A program made the position numbers and the translations under genes. A model generated the notes under the pieces. It was not told where the DNA came from. It worked only from the letters and a program-made list of their open reading frames with translations, and did not search any database. DNA of 64,000 nt from an uncultured Streptomyces sp. (lineage in GTDB: Bacteria > Actinomycetota > Actinomycetes > Streptomycetales > Streptomycetaceae), in NCBI RefSeq assembly GCF_947488945.1, contig NZ_CANLBS010000005.1:421460-485459 (forward strand), read 5' to 3'. Positions 18,713-28,375 of the stretch are shown piece after piece. The number at the start of each line of letters is the position of its first letter. The first letter of the stretch is position 1.

Positions 18713-19849
18713 TCAAGCCGCGTCCCAAAGGCCGGCGTCGAGGATACGTGCCGCCTTGGTAATACTCCCCGGCATCAGGTGTCGGTAGGTGCGGTATGTC
18801 TCCTCGATGGACTTGTGGCCCATCCACTCGGCCACATCGGTGATCGGAATGCCGCTGCCCAGCGCGTTGGAGGCGAGATAGTGCCGGAAGCCATACATAC
18901 CCATCTGGTCCACCACGGGCAGCTTCTCGAAGAGTGCGCGAGCGCGTCGGCGTTCCATCGGCTCCGTGTAGTAGCCGCTGGGCCCCCGCAGCAGATAACC
19001 CTCCTTCGTCGTACCGTGTTTCGCCTCGTGACGTTCGATCGCGTCCCGCACCGATCCTGGCAGCGGAACTTCCCGGAATGCCCCCACTTTGCGGTGCTTC
19101 AATTTCGCCGGCCGGTGTGTATTTGAGTGGATCTGCTCGTGCACCCGGTACACATCGGCCGCCACGACATTGTTGATGTTCACCGCTCGGGCTTCGCCGT
19201 TTCGCAGTCCGCACCCCGCCATCATCACGATCTCCAGAGCAAGGTCGTCCCCCGCAACAGCCAAAGCGCGCTTCACGTAGGCCAGGTCCGGAATAACGAC
19301 CCTCTCGCGCACATACTCCGGCTCCTGCACTCCCTTGACGGGATCATCCGCCATCGCTCCCTTGTCGTAGGCGTCCCGCAGGATCGCCTTGAGGGTGCGC
19401 ATTATGTTGACCTGATTTCCCCGGCCGACACCATCGGCCTCCAACTCTTCCAGGAAATGCTCCACCACAATGGGAGTTACGGAAATCAGCTTTCGCGAGC
19501 CCAGACGCGGAACAATGTGGACATTGATGGAGCTGGCGACGTGCTCCCCCGTGGAGTATTGAGTCATCCGACGCTGCCTGGGCAACCATTGTTTCGCGTA
19601 TTCCGCGACCGTCTTCTGCCCCAACTCCCGGCGTGCTTCCGCGACGGACGGCGCCGTACGCTTCTTCTCCGCGTAGATCTCCGTGAGACGCTCTATCGCG
19701 TCGTCCTGCGTGGTGAAGCCACTCTCCTCGACCTGCCTTCCCAGACCGTTGCGGAAACGGATGGTGTACGGGTGAGGGCACCGTGTCTGCCTGGCACAGC
19801 CGCAGTCCTTGAAGAATGAGCCCATACCGCGGGCAAGCTGTCGAGCCAC
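18713..19849 (-). CDS. Tyrosine recombinase / site-specific integrase
   Basis: A 378-aa phage-type integrase. Near the N-terminus a C-G-C-A-R-Q-T-R-C-P-H-P-Y segment and an arm/SAM-like DNA-binding region (about 90-170) precede the catalytic domain. Catalytic residues visible: Arg in CGLRNGEAR, the R-H of GFRHYLAS (the usual first His of H-x-x-R is Tyr here), His in MGHKS, and Tyr in TYRTYRHL. I start at GTG 19849 because GGAAGG lies 8 bases upstream; ATG 19825 is the alternative. No attachment site or tRNA was recognised nearby. It marks the left edge of the arsenic island, but whether it mobilises it is unproven. Confidence 0.85.
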   Translation of the reverse strand: MARQLARGMGSFFKDCGCARQTRCPHPYTIRFRNGLGRQVEESGFTTQDDAIERLTEIYAEKKRTAPSVAEARRELGQKTVAEYAKQWLPRQRRMTQYSTGEHVASSINVHIVPRLGSRKLISVTPIVVEHFLEELEADGVGRGNQVNIMRTLKAILRDAYDKGAMADDPVKGVQEPEYVRERVVIPDLAYVKRALAVAGDDLALEIVMMAGCGLRNGEARAVNINNVVAADVYRVHEQIHSNTHRPAKLKHRKVGAFREVPLPGSVRDAIERHEAKHGTTKEGYLLRGPSGYYTEPMERRRARALFEKLPVVDQMGMYGFRHYLASNALGSGIPITDVAEWMGHKSIEETYRTYRHLMPGSITKAARILDAGLWDAA

Positions 19850-20253
19850 GTAGCGAACCTTCCGATGGAGAGCCGGGCGTCTGCGCCCGGGCCCCGCTTC
19901 GGCGGTCATCAGGTCAGCAAGCCAGGACGCCACCGCGCCCGATGCTGACCACCTGCTGACTTCTCCGACGCCCCTCGGGTGAGCGGAGGAGGGTTCGCCC
20001 ACTCTCACGACGTCACCGTGGTAACGGACCAAGCTTACGCAGCAGCCCTTGAAAAGCGTCCGTGATCACGGTCACGCGGACGGCCCGGGAAGCAGTCCGG
20101 CTGCGGCTCGCCCGGTGACTCTGGGCAGGGTCACCGGGCGGGCTCCCTCGGGCAGGACCTGGATTCGGCGTGCGCCCTCCCCGGCTTCCGTCAGCAGGTG
20201 CTGTTGCAACTCGCCGACGCAGGCAGATCCCTGCAACTTACGTGCGGTTTCGT

Positions 20254-21444
20254 CTACGTGCGGGTGGCGGCCAGGGCTGCGACGGAGGCTACCGCCGCCA
20301 GCAGTACGAAAAGGTGGGGGTAGCCGCCGAGTGAACCGGCGAGGGCCGCGCTCGCGAAAGGCGCGAGGGCGCCGGCGGCGGTGGGAAGCGCTCCGAGGAG
20401 GCCGGACAGCCTCCCGTAGTGAGCCGCTCCCCACCTGTCCGTGACAGCCGTGGCCTGGGCGAGGGTCAGATTTCCACGGATCATGCCGGTCGCCATGGAG
20501 AGAGCGACCACCAGGGGGTAGGGACCGGGGATCGCGGCCAGGGCCGCTGTCGCGAGGCCGCCAAGAACGATGAGTACCGCGAGGCGAAGGCGGGGGCCGG
20601 TGCGGCGGGCGAGCAGCGCGTAGAAGAGGCGGCCCAGGGTCTGGCCCGCCCCGCCGAGGCCGAGGGCCAGGGCGGCCGCCTTCAGGGAGAACCCCCGCTC
20701 GACCATCAGGGGCACGAGGGCGATGACGACCGCGTACGTCGCGAAGGCCGAGAGCGTCATGGCGGCGACGAGCATGCCGAACGGTCGGCTGCGAGCGATG
20801 CCGGAGGCGTCGGCGTGTTCCTCGGTCGCCGGCGTCACGGCCGGCCACGGGGCGTTGAGGGCCGTCGCGTGCGCGGGGATCGTGACGGCCGCGAGCACCA
20901 GGGCGAGGACGAGGTACGTGTCCCGCCAGCCCAGCCGGTCGGCGAGGGCCGCGGCGAGCGGGGCGAAGACGGTGGAGGCGAGGCCGCCGGCGAGCGTGAC
21001 GACGGTGAGTGCGCGGACGTGGTCGGGAGCCCACCACCGAGTCAGGGCGGCGAAGGCCGGCTGGTAGAACGTCGCGGCCATGGCCGGCCCCGCCAAGGCC
21101 CAGCCGAGGAAGAAGACACTCAGGGTGGGTGCGGCGGCGATGACCACGAGGCTCGCAGCGCCCAGGACGGATCCCGTCGTCATGACCGCCCGGGGGCCTC
21201 GGCAGTCGATGACGCGGCCCACGAAGATGCCGGAGAGCGCCGAGGCGACGAGAGCCAGCGAGAACGCGCCGGTGGTCGCGCGCGCTGACCAGCCGGTCGA
21301 GGCCGTGATCTCCGCGTTCAGGACGGGGAAGGCGTAGTAGAGGATGCCCCAGCTCGTGACCTGGGTGAGGCACAGAGCCCACAGCGCCCGGCGCGGTCGC
21401 CCCTGAGCCGGGGCGAGCGGCCGGGTGGCTGCGAACGGTGACAT
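20254..21444 (-). CDS. MFS transporter in the arsenic island
   Basis: A 396-aa major-facilitator protein with about 12 hydrophobic segments; the start ATG 21444 lies 5 bases after the stop of the ArsO-like gene, so they form one operon read away from the ArsR gene. The loop between the second and third segments (GRVIDCRGPRAVM) is the MFS signature. In actinobacterial ars operons MFS proteins of this type accompany the flavoprotein, and export of an arsenical (arsenite, an arsono-compound or a related product) is plausible. The family is certain; the substrate is inferred from position only. Confidence 0.8.
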   Translation of the reverse strand: MSPFAATRPLAPAQGRPRRALWALCLTQVTSWGILYYAFPVLNAEITASTGWSARATTGAFSLALVASALSGIFVGRVIDCRGPRAVMTTGSVLGAASLVVIAAAPTLSVFFLGWALAGPAMAATFYQPAFAALTRWWAPDHVRALTVVTLAGGLASTVFAPLAAALADRLGWRDTYLVLALVLAAVTIPAHATALNAPWPAVTPATEEHADASGIARSRPFGMLVAAMTLSAFATYAVVIALVPLMVERGFSLKAAALALGLGGAGQTLGRLFYALLARRTGPRLRLAVLIVLGGLATAALAAIPGPYPLVVALSMATGMIRGNLTLAQATAVTDRWGAAHYGRLSGLLGALPTAAGALAPFASAALAGSLGGYPHLFVLLAAVASVAALAATRT

Positions 21445-21449
21445 CGGGG

Positions 21450-22811
21450 TCAGTCGACGGCGGGGCGGCTGGACAGCCCTGTGGTTTCGATCTGCAGAAC
21501 CTCGGGGGCACCGCAGCAACTGCCCCCCTCCTCCTCGGCAGCGGCGTCATAGAGGCCGGAGCCGCCGCACACGCCGGTCTCCGGCAGCGTCAGCTCGACG
21601 CGCTCGGCAGCCTCGTGGTCGCCCGCGAGGGCCGCCGCGATCGAGCGGACCTGCTCGTAGCCGGTCATGGCGAGGAACGTCGGCGCGCGACCGTAGGACT
21701 TCATGCCGACGAGATAGGCGTCCTTCTCGCCGTGCGAGAGCTCCTTGGCGCCGTGGGGGTAGACGGTGCCGCACGAGTGGACGTTGGGGTCGATCAGCGG
21801 CGCGAGGTCGACGGGGGCTTGGAGTCGTGCGTCCAGGTCGAGGCGGAGTTCGTCGAGGAAGGAGAGGTCGGGGCGGAAGCCGGTGAGCGTGATGACCTGG
21901 TCGACGGGCTCGGTGCGGGTACCGTCCTCCGCGACGAGTGTGAGCGTGCCGTCGGCGTTCGCCCCGATCTCGGCGATGCGGAAGCCGGTGACGGCGTCGG
22001 CGTGGCCCGCGTCCACCGCGGCCCTGGCGGCGAGGCCGAGGGCGCCTCGGGCCGGGAGCTGGTCGGACGAGCCGCCTCCGTACGTGGAGGAGGTGACGCC
22101 ACGGCGCAGGACCCACAGGGCGCGGGTGCCAGGTGCGGACGCGGCGAGGTCGGCGAGGGCGACGAGCGCGGTGAACGCGGAGGCACCGCTGCCCACCACC
22201 GCGGTGCGCTTCCCTGCGTAGCGTGCGCGGATCTCGGGATCGCGGAGGTCGGGCACCCGGTAGGCGATGCGTTCCGCGTGGGCGCGCTCGCCGACGGCGT
22301 GCAGGCCGTTGCCGCCTGCGGGGCCGGGCTTGGCCCAGGTGCCGGAGGCGTCGATGACGGCGCGGGCGAGGAGCCGGACCTCGGATCCGTCGGCGGCGAC
22401 GGCGTGGACGTGGAACGGCTGGTCCTCGCGGTCGACGTCCACGACACGGTCACGGCCGGCGCGGGAGATGCCGGTCACGGTGGTTCCCGGGCGGACGCGG
22501 TCGCCGAGTGCGTCGGCGAGGGGCTGGAGGTACGACTCGGCCCAGTCGCCGCCGGTGGGGTAGGCGGCGCCGTCGGGTCGCTGCCACCCGTTCGCCGCGA
22601 GGAGCTTCTCGGCGGCCGGGTCGATGACCTCGTCCCAAGTGGAGAACAGCCGCACGTGGGACCAGTCGCGCACCGCGGCCCCGGCGGCGTCCCCGGCTTC
22701 GAGCACCAGGGGGTTCAGGCCCCGGTCCACGAGGTGGGCCGCGGCTGCGAGGCCGATGGGGCCCGCTCCGATGACGACGACGGGGAGTTCAGCGGCATCG
22801 ATGGTGGTCAT
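21450..22811 (-). CDS. arsO: ArsO-like FAD/NAD(P)-dependent oxidoreductase with C-terminal Cys-Cys
   Basis: A 453-aa flavoprotein related to flavin monooxygenases. The FAD motif GAGPIG is at about residues 15-20 and a second nucleotide motif GSGASA near residue 173; a T-G-F-R-P-D segment is near 320. Flavoproteins of this kind are annotated as ArsO in Streptomyces arsenic plasmids. The last 50 residues are unusual: an ETGVCGGSG segment and then EEEGGSCCGAPE, giving three cysteines close to the C-terminus, in keeping with dithiol motifs elsewhere in the island. ATG 22811 is used; the frame extends upstream without stops but across the regulatory region. Arsenical oxidation is inferred. Confidence 0.75.
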   Translation of the reverse strand: MTTIDAAELPVVVIGAGPIGLAAAAHLVDRGLNPLVLEAGDAAGAAVRDWSHVRLFSTWDEVIDPAAEKLLAANGWQRPDGAAYPTGGDWAESYLQPLADALGDRVRPGTTVTGISRAGRDRVVDVDREDQPFHVHAVAADGSEVRLLARAVIDASGTWAKPGPAGGNGLHAVGERAHAERIAYRVPDLRDPEIRARYAGKRTAVVGSGASAFTALVALADLAASAPGTRALWVLRRGVTSSTYGGGSSDQLPARGALGLAARAAVDAGHADAVTGFRIAEIGANADGTLTLVAEDGTRTEPVDQVITLTGFRPDLSFLDELRLDLDARLQAPVDLAPLIDPNVHSCGTVYPHGAKELSHGEKDAYLVGMKSYGRAPTFLAMTGYEQVRSIAAALAGDHEAAERVELTLPETGVCGGSGLYDAAAEEEGGSCCGAPEVLQIETTGLSSRPAVD

Positions 22812-22856
22812 CGGGCTCTGTCCTTCGCTGTCGGCGGGAGGTACCCCCGCTCCGTT

Positions 22857-22876
22857 GATTAGACGAGTATCTAATC
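22857..22876. promoter_or_regulatory. ArsR-type operator upstream of arsO-like gene
   Basis: Perfect 7-bp inverted repeat GATTAGA-N6-TCTAATC, 46 bp before the arsO-like start, inside the 317-bp divergent gap (22812-23128). The size and AT-rich centre fit an ArsR/SmtB operator; it differs by one base per arm from the GATTCGA sites found elsewhere in the island. Confidence 0.55.
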
Positions 22877-23104
22877 TGAGGCCAGCCTGCCGCATACATC
22901 GACAAGTGTCAACATAGAAGAACGTCGAATAAGCGCCCCGTAGGCACCTCCGAGGCGACATCGACGGCCCACCGCCTCGAACGGCGTCGCCGCGCACTCG
23001 GCGTCACTCCCGCAGCAGGCAGGTCCGGAGTCGAGCAGCTCGCACCGGGCAGCCGCCGTCCACCCGGCACGCACAACGAAGCCGACAATCCATTGCGGCT
23101 GTAA

Positions 23105-23136
23105 TTCGATACATGCAAAAATAGAAGCATGTCGAA
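23105..23136. promoter_or_regulatory. Imperfect operator overlapping the arsR start
   Basis: TTCGATACATGC (23105-23116) faces GCATGTCGAA (23127-23136); the arms match except for two extra bases. It overlaps the ATG of the ArsR gene, as expected for autorepression. Confidence 0.45.
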
Positions 23137-23500
23137 CCTGAGTACGGGTCCCGAGGTCGTCCTTCCGTCGCGAGGCACAGTCCCGTGCTGCTCTCCACTC
23201 ATCTCGGCGGAGCTCTCGACGTTGGATGCCGAACGACTGGCCAACCTCTTCAAGGCACTGGCCGACCCGATCCGGCTGAGGCTGCTGTCGCGCGTGGCCT
23301 CCCACCCCGCCGGCGAGGCGTGCGTCTGCGACATCGCAGACGTGGGCGTCTCCCAGCCGACGGTCTCCCACCACCTGAAGAAGCTCCGCGAGGCCGGGCT
23401 GCTCACCTCGCAGCGTCGGCGCAGCTGGGTCTACTACCGGGTGGACCCGGGCGTCTTCGTCGCCCTGGCGTCCGTTCTCGCCATGCCGGCTCGCGCCTGA
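23129..23500 (+). CDS. arsR: ArsR/SmtB-family arsenic repressor
   Basis: A 123-aa winged-helix repressor. The recognition helix region reads VSQPTVSHHLKKLREAGL, with the alpha-3 Cys pair in ACVCDIAD just before it. Cys-x-Cys at this site binds As(III) in ArsR proteins. A further vicinal pair, PCCSP at about residues 19-21, sits in the N-terminal extension and could add a third thiolate. Divergent from the ArsO-like/MFS operon, with operator-like repeats in between, it should repress both directions until trivalent arsenic binds. Confidence 0.88.
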   Translation: MSNLSTGPEVVLPSRGTVPCCSPLISAELSTLDAERLANLFKALADPIRLRLLSRVASHPAGEACVCDIADVGVSQPTVSHHLKKLREAGLLTSQRRRSWVYYRVDPGVFVALASVLAMPARA

Positions 23501-23512
23501 CACAGACGTGAA

Positions 23513-23557
23513 GCGGGCGGGCACCGTGTACGGCGGGTGATCACGATGCCCGCCCGC
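23513..23557. terminator. Bidirectional terminator between convergent genes
   Basis: Perfect 11-bp arms GCGGGCGGGCA and TGCCCGCCCGC separated by 23 bases, sitting exactly between the rightward arsR and the leftward acyltransferase gene. Confidence 0.65.
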
Positions 23558-23561
23558 GGCA

Positions 23562-24497
23562 TCAGGCGGGACGTACGTGGTGCACGGTGGTGTCGGCGAG
23601 ACCGACACCGCGATAGGGACGTGCGTCGAGGTCCTCCGACGGGGTGAACAGGTTCAGGTGCAGCGGAGCGGTCACGGCCGCCGCCTCCCCGGCCGCCGGC
23701 GCGTATGACAACAGCAGCGTCGGGTCGGTGAGTTCGGTCAACCGAATCACCCGGTCGGCCTGGTGCGATCCGCTGCCCGGCTCCAGCAACTGCCCCGGTA
23801 CGGCGGTGAAGCCGAGTCTCGACTTGAAGCTGAACAGCCCGGGCTTGACCACATGGCCGTAGAGGTTGATGTCCCGGCCGAGTATGGCCCAGCGCCGTTT
23901 CCTCACTCGTGCCTCACGCAGCATTTCCCAGTACAGGAGACGGGCCAGGCTGTCGTGGCGCCGGTCCGAGCTCACGGCCGAGAAGCGCGCCCGGATCTCG
24001 TCCTTGGCCGGGACGTCCTGGTTCAGGCAGGCAGCGACGAGCGTCCCGTGCGAACGAACCGTGACCGCGGAGTAGGCCTCGGCCTCGGCGAGGATGCTCC
24101 CCCGCTGCTCGACTGCGACAGCCCAGCCATGACGCATGGTCGCGACCTGGCTCTCGTACAACTCCAGGAACTCGTCGAGCAGGCCGACCGTCAGCGGCTC
24201 CGCCCCCACGTCCAGGTCGCCCTCGCCGGCCCGGCGATAGGCCGTCCGGATGTCGTAGCGGTCCTTCCCGGAAAGCGTTCCGAGGTACTGCTCCTCGGTC
24301 TCCAGGACCCCGGCCCGCCAGGCGACCACCTGCGGCTTGGGCAGGAATCCGGCCTCCCTCAGCCGGGGCCAGGACTCCGCGGGCGGGTCCTGGACCCGGA
24401 TGAGGTCCACCTCGTTCTCGTACGTCCGCCAGCCGCCGCTCAACGCCTGGTCGACGTCGACGAGGGCCATCGGCAGACTCATGGAACTGACGATCAC
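23562..24497 (-). CDS. GNAT/BioF2-like acyltransferase-fold protein
   Basis: A 311-aa protein that I place in the GNAT superfamily near the peptidoglycan-bridge (FemAB/BioF2-like) branch: a central region (about 75-240) with a [19 protein letters not shown] stretch, an [11 protein letters not shown] helix and an [23 protein letters not shown] segment. No cysteine pair is present. The GTG start overlaps the stop of copA (GTGA), so it is coupled to the copper ATPase. A role in aminoacylating or acetylating a product of this cluster is possible, echoing the second FemAB-like protein at 35595, but nothing in the sequence fixes the substrate. Confidence 0.6.
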   Translation of the reverse strand: MIVSSMSLPMALVDVDQALSGGWRTYENEVDLIRVQDPPAESWPRLREAGFLPKPQVVAWRAGVLETEEQYLGTLSGKDRYDIRTAYRRAGEGDLDVGAEPLTVGLLDEFLELYESQVATMRHGWAVAVEQRGSILAEAEAYSAVTVRSHGTLVAACLNQDVPAKDEIRARFSAVSSDRRHDSLARLLYWEMLREARVRKRRWAILGRDINLYGHVVKPGLFSFKSRLGFTAVPGQLLEPGSGSHQADRVIRLTELTDPTLLLSYAPAAGEAAAVTAPLHLNLFTPSEDLDARPYRGVGLADTTVHHVRPA

Positions 24498-26827
24498 GAG
24501 ACCGCCGCCGGGCTGGGACGTGCGGGGGGCAGGACCTCGGCCCCGGCCTTCTCGTCGTCACCCCGCAAGGACGGCTTGAACCCGCGCAGCCTGAGGCTGT
24601 TGCTCACGACGAAAATGCTGGACAGCGCCATGGCCGCACCCGCGATCATCGGGTTGAGGACGCCGGACGCCGCGAGGGGGATGCCGGCGAGGTTGTAGAC
24701 GAACGCCCAGAACAGGTTGCCCTTGATCGTCCCGAGGGTGCGCCGCGAGAGGCGGACCGCGTCGGCGGCGTCGCGCAGGTCGCCCCGTACGAGGGTGATG
24801 TCGCTCGCCTCGATGGCAGCGTCGGTTCCTCCGCCGATGGCGATGCCGAGGTCGGCCTGGGCCAGCGCGGCGGCGTCGTTGATGCCGTCGCCGACCATGG
24901 CCACGTTCCGGCCCGCGTCCTGCAGGCGGCGCACCACGGCGGCCTTGTCCTGGGGCAGGACTTCCGCCTCGACTTCGGTGATGCCCATCTGGTCGGCGAT
25001 ACGGCGAGCCGCGCCCTTGCTGTCGCCGGTCAGCAGGATGGGGTTGAGGCCCAGGCCGCGCATCTCGTCGACGGCACGACGGCTGGTGGGCTTGGCCTCG
25101 TCGGCGACGAGGAGGAGTCCGCGCAGGCGCCCGTCCCAGCCGACGGCCACGGGTGTGTGGCCGCTGCGCTCGATCTCGTCGAGGCGGCTTCGGAGACTGT
25201 CCGGCGTGCTCATCCGTTCGCCGACCCAGCCCGGTCGGCCGACGATGATCTCGCGGCCGTCGACCGTGCCCACCACGCCGAAGCCTGCGTTGGCCCGGAA
25301 GTCGGCGACCGGGGGCAGGTCCAAGGTCGCTTCCCTGGCTGCGGTCGTGACCGCGGTGGCAATGGGGTGTTCGGAGGAGTGCTCCAACGCCCCCGCGAGG
25401 GTGAGCAGTTCCTCGCGGGTGGTGCCCTCGCCGCAGACGGTCTCGACGAGGCGCATCTTGCCGGTGGTGACCGTGCCGGTCTTGTCGAGGAGGACGGTGT
25501 CGATGCGACGGGTGGATTCCAGGACCTGAGGTCCGCGGATCACGATGCCGAGCTGGGCGCCGCGCCCGGTGCCGACGAGCAGGGCGGTCGGGGTGGCGAG
25601 TCCGAGGGAGCACGGGCAGGCGACGACGAGGACGGCCACGGCCGCGGTGAGCGCGACGGCCGCGTCCCCTCCGTTGCCGATCCAGAAGCCACCGACGCAG
25701 AAGGCGATGGCGACGACCACGGGGACGAAGACGGCGGCGATTCGGTCGGCGAGCCGCTGCACGGGTGCTTTGCCCGCCTGGGCTTCGGAGACGAGCCGGC
25801 TGATGTGGGCGAGCTGGGTGTCCGCACCGACTCGCTCGGCGCGGACCGTTAGACGGCCGCTGGTGTTGACGGTGGCGCCGACGACGCCGTCGCCGACGGT
25901 CACCTCTTGCGGGACGCTCTCCCCCGTCAGCATCGACGCGTCGACCGCGGAGGTGCCTTCCACGACCACGCCGTCCGTGGCGATCTTCTCTCCGGGACGG
26001 ACCACGAAATGGTCGCCCACGCGGAGCTCACCGATCGGGAGGGTGACCTCCTGACCCGCGCGCACAGCGGTGACGTCCCTGGCTCCGAGTTCGAGCAGAG
26101 CGCGGACCGCACTGCCCGCCCGGCGCTTGGCACGGTGTTCCGCGTAGCGGCCGACCAGAACGAAGAGCGTCAGGGAGGTGGCGACCTCCAGGTAGATGTG
26201 GTGGAGGCCCTGGCCGGGGGTGGGAATCATCAGCAACGGCATCTGCATGCCGGTGATGCCGGCGTAGCCGAAGAACAGGGCGTACAGGGACCAGCCGAAG
26301 GAGGCCAGGACGCCGACCGACACCAGCGTGTCCATCGTCCCGGCGGCCTGCTTGAGGTTCTTCCAGGCCACGGTGTGGAACGGCCAGGCGCCCCAGACGG
26401 CGACCGGTGCGGCGAGGGTGAGCGACAACCACTGCCAGTTGTCGAACTGGAGCGGCGTGACCATGGCCATCGCGATGACCGGCACGGTGAGCGCGAGGCA
26501 TATGAGGATGCGCTGCCGCATGGCCGCCAGCTCGCGGTCCGCGGCTTCTTCGGCCGTCTCCACCGTGTCCGACGCCGAGGCCGCCGCCCGGGGAGGCGGC
26601 GGGAGCTCGGCGGTGTAGCCCATCTTCACCACCGTGTCGATGAGGTCGTCGACCGAGTGCCGCTCGTCGAAGCTGACATGGGCCCGTTCAAGGGCGAAGT
26701 TGACCTCGGCGGTCACACCCTCGAGCCGGTTGAGTTTCTTCTCGATCCGAGCCGAGCAGGCACCGCAGGTCATGCCGCCGATGTCGAGCGTGACCAGGGC
26801 TGGTGCCGTCGTGGCAGTGCCTGCCAT
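24494..26827 (-). CDS. copA: Copper-exporting P1B-type ATPase
   Basis: A 777-aa heavy-metal ATPase. One N-terminal HMA domain carries GMTCGAC (about residues 18-24). The transmembrane metal site is CPC in [13 protein letters not shown]; the phosphorylated Asp is in DKTGT; the SEHP motif and the [11 protein letters not shown] hinge follow. The last membrane segments contain YN and M-A-L-S-S, the signature of Cu(I) exporters (CopA/P1B-1). The start ATG 26827 follows AAGGAG with good spacing. It forms an operon with CopZ and a 31-aa membrane peptide. Copper resistance within an arsenic island is unusual but both metals attack thiols. Confidence 0.93.
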   Translation of the reverse strand: MAGTATTAPALVTLDIGGMTCGACSARIEKKLNRLEGVTAEVNFALERAHVSFDERHSVDDLIDTVVKMGYTAELPPPPRAAASASDTVETAEEAADRELAAMRQRILICLALTVPVIAMAMVTPLQFDNWQWLSLTLAAPVAVWGAWPFHTVAWKNLKQAAGTMDTLVSVGVLASFGWSLYALFFGYAGITGMQMPLLMIPTPGQGLHHIYLEVATSLTLFVLVGRYAEHRAKRRAGSAVRALLELGARDVTAVRAGQEVTLPIGELRVGDHFVVRPGEKIATDGVVVEGTSAVDASMLTGESVPQEVTVGDGVVGATVNTSGRLTVRAERVGADTQLAHISRLVSEAQAGKAPVQRLADRIAAVFVPVVVAIAFCVGGFWIGNGGDAAVALTAAVAVLVVACPCSLGLATPTALLVGTGRGAQLGIVIRGPQVLESTRRIDTVLLDKTGTVTTGKMRLVETVCGEGTTREELLTLAGALEHSSEHPIATAVTTAAREATLDLPPVADFRANAGFGVVGTVDGREIIVGRPGWVGERMSTPDSLRSRLDEIERSGHTPVAVGWDGRLRGLLLVADEAKPTSRRAVDEMRGLGLNPILLTGDSKGAARRIADQMGITEVEAEVLPQDKAAVVRRLQDAGRNVAMVGDGINDAAALAQADLGIAIGGGTDAAIEASDITLVRGDLRDAADAVRLSRRTLGTIKGNLFWAFVYNLAGIPLAASGVLNPMIAGAAMALSSIFVVSNSLRLRGFKPSLRGDDEKAGAEVLPPARPSPAAVS

Positions 26828-26860
26828 GACTGCGTACTCCTTCAAGACGATGGACTGGGG

Positions 26861-26956
26861 TTACAGGGGCGGCAGCGCGCTGCCGAGCAGGAACGAGACG
26901 CCGAAGCAGGCGACGAGGCCGACGGCGAACAGGGCGAGCTTCGCGGGCGGGTTCAC
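26861..26956 (-). CDS. 31-aa single-pass membrane peptide between copZ and copA
   Basis: A short frame whose GTG start overlaps the copZ stop (GTGA) and which ends 33 bases before copA. The product starts with a positively charged NPPAK, then about 22 hydrophobic residues including one Cys (VACFGVSFLLG), then S-A-L-P-P-L. Tight coupling and a clean membrane span support translation. In other actinobacterial copper operons a longer membrane protein with a similar opening often sits between the chaperone and the ATPase; this may be a minimal version or a remnant of it. Confidence 0.55.
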   Translation of the reverse strand: MNPPAKLALFAVGLVACFGVSFLLGSALPPL

Positions 26957-27180
26957 GCGGCCGTTCCGGCGAACTCGTATCCCGTGCGCTCGACGGCGGC
27001 CTGGACCGACTCGGCGTCGACACCCCCGGGCGCGGTGACGGTGACCCGGCCCGCCTTGTGGTCGACGACCACCTCGGTGCCGTCGCCGAGGTCCGTCTCG
27101 ATGGCGGTGCGGATGCGCTTGGCGCAGCCGCCGCAGGTCATGCCGCGGACGTCGAAGACGGTGGTGGCGATGTCGCTCAT
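26953..27180 (-). CDS. copZ: CopZ-like copper chaperone
   Basis: A 75-aa single HMA domain (ferredoxin-like fold) with the Cu(I) site GMTCGGC at about residues 13-19 and the usual Y-E-F near the end. It hands copper to the N-terminal HMA domain of the adjacent CopA. Its ATG overlaps the stop of the aminotransferase gene (ATGA), an odd partnership that ties copper handling to a metabolic enzyme in one transcript. Confidence 0.92.
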   Translation of the reverse strand: MSDIATTVFDVRGMTCGGCAKRIRTAIETDLGDGTEVVVDHKAGRVTVTAPGGVDAESVQAAVERTGYEFAGTAA

Positions 27181-28370
27181 GAAGGGCTCCGTTCGTTGAT
27201 GGTCTTCAGGTAGGTGCCGATGCGGTGCAGTGCCTGGGAGATGTCCTCGGTGCCGACCGCGTACGAGAGGCGCACGTGGTCGGGGGCGGCGAAATCCCGC
27301 CCGGGCATGACCGCGACGCCCGCGTGTTCCAGGAGGTCGCGGGCGACCGTGCCCGCATCGTCGTCGGGCCGGGTGTAGAGACCCCGGACGTCGACGAAGG
27401 CGAAGAATCCGCCCTGCGGCCGGCCGGTCAGCCGCAGGGGCGGCAGGTCGGCGAGGCCGTCCGTCATCAGCGTCCGCCGGACGTTGAGCTCCGCCGCGCG
27501 ACGGGCGAGTTCCGTGTCGGTGTCACCGGTCAGGGCGGCGAGCGCGGCGTACTGGGAGATGGAGGAGGGGGCAGAGCTGGTGTGTCCCTGCACGGCCGAG
27601 AGGGCCGCGGCGACGGCCGCGGGAGCGGCGGCGAAGCCGATGCGCCAGCCGGTCATCGCGTACGTCTTGGAGAAGCCACCGATGGTCACCGTCCGCTCGG
27701 CGACGTCCGGGCCGAGGGAGGCCGCGCTCGTGAAGGTGGCTCCCTCGTGGACGAGGTCTCCGTAGATCTCGTCGCTGACGATGACGAGGTCCTGCTCGAC
27801 GGCGACGGCCGTCAGCGCCCGGAGTTCCGAGCGGTCGTAGACGACACCGGTCGGGTTCGAGGGGCTGTTGAGGAGGAGGACCCTCGTCTTCGGGGTGATC
27901 CGCTCCCTGAGCGCCTCGGGAGTGAGCTTGAAGCCGGTGTCGGCCGTGTCGATGACGACGGGAACGGCCCCGGCGAGGGCGATCATGTGCGGGAAGCTCA
28001 CCCAGTACGGGGCCGGCAGGATCACCTCGTCGCCGGGCTCGCACAGCACGGTGAAGATCTGGGCGAGGGCCTGCTTGGCGCCGTTCGTGGTGACGATCTG
28101 GTTCGCTTCGTAGGAGCAGCCCCATCGGGTGGCGAGCCGCTGGGCGATCGCCTCACGGAGGGGTCCGATGCCGGCGACGGGGGTGTACCGCGTACGGCCC
28201 TCGGCGATCGCTCGTCGCGCCCCGTCCGCCGCCTGCTCGGGAGTGGGGAAGTCGAGCTCTCCGCCGGTGAGGTTGATGATGTCGGCGCCGTCCGCGAGCA
28301 GGGCCTTGACGTGCGCGTCCAGGGCGGCGGTGCTCGATGCGGGGAGGGTCCGCGCGCGGGTACTGAGCAC
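27177..28370 (-). CDS. PLP-dependent class I/II aminotransferase
   Basis: A 397-aa fold-type I aminotransferase of the aspartate/aromatic (AAT-Ib) group. The pocket N-P-S-N-P-T-G, the D-E-I-Y metal-free PLP-ring contact, and the Schiff-base Lys in SKTYAMTGWRIG (about residue 235) are intact, as is the C-terminal Arg region. The GTG at 28370 is preceded by GGCGGAG. In this position, coupled to copper genes and downstream of arsenic genes, it is a good candidate to transaminate a keto acid such as arsonopyruvate to the amino acid arsonoalanine, but that is inference; aspartate or another keto acid could be the true substrate. Confidence 0.85.
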   Translation of the reverse strand: MLSTRARTLPASSTAALDAHVKALLADGADIINLTGGELDFPTPEQAADGARRAIAEGRTRYTPVAGIGPLREAIAQRLATRWGCSYEANQIVTTNGAKQALAQIFTVLCEPGDEVILPAPYWVSFPHMIALAGAVPVVIDTADTGFKLTPEALRERITPKTRVLLLNSPSNPTGVVYDRSELRALTAVAVEQDLVIVSDEIYGDLVHEGATFTSAASLGPDVAERTVTIGGFSKTYAMTGWRIGFAAAPAAVAAALSAVQGHTSSAPSSISQYAALAALTGDTDTELARRAAELNVRRTLMTDGLADLPPLRLTGRPQGGFFAFVDVRGLYTRPDDDAGTVARDLLEHAGVAVMPGRDFAAPDHVRLSYAVGTEDISQALHRIGTYLKTINERSPS

Positions 28371-28375
28371 GGCGT

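Noticed and set aside
20045..20253. A leftward frame after the MFS gene that reads like a C-terminal protein tail (GELQQHLLTEAGEGARRI)
   Set aside because: No start codon with a ribosome binding site, no family recognised and mixed codon bias; may be a truncated gene stump next to the integrase but not supportable.
21438..22862. A 474-codon rightward frame over the arsO-like gene
   Set aside because: Antisense shadow; the leftward frame has FAD motifs and the coupled MFS gene.
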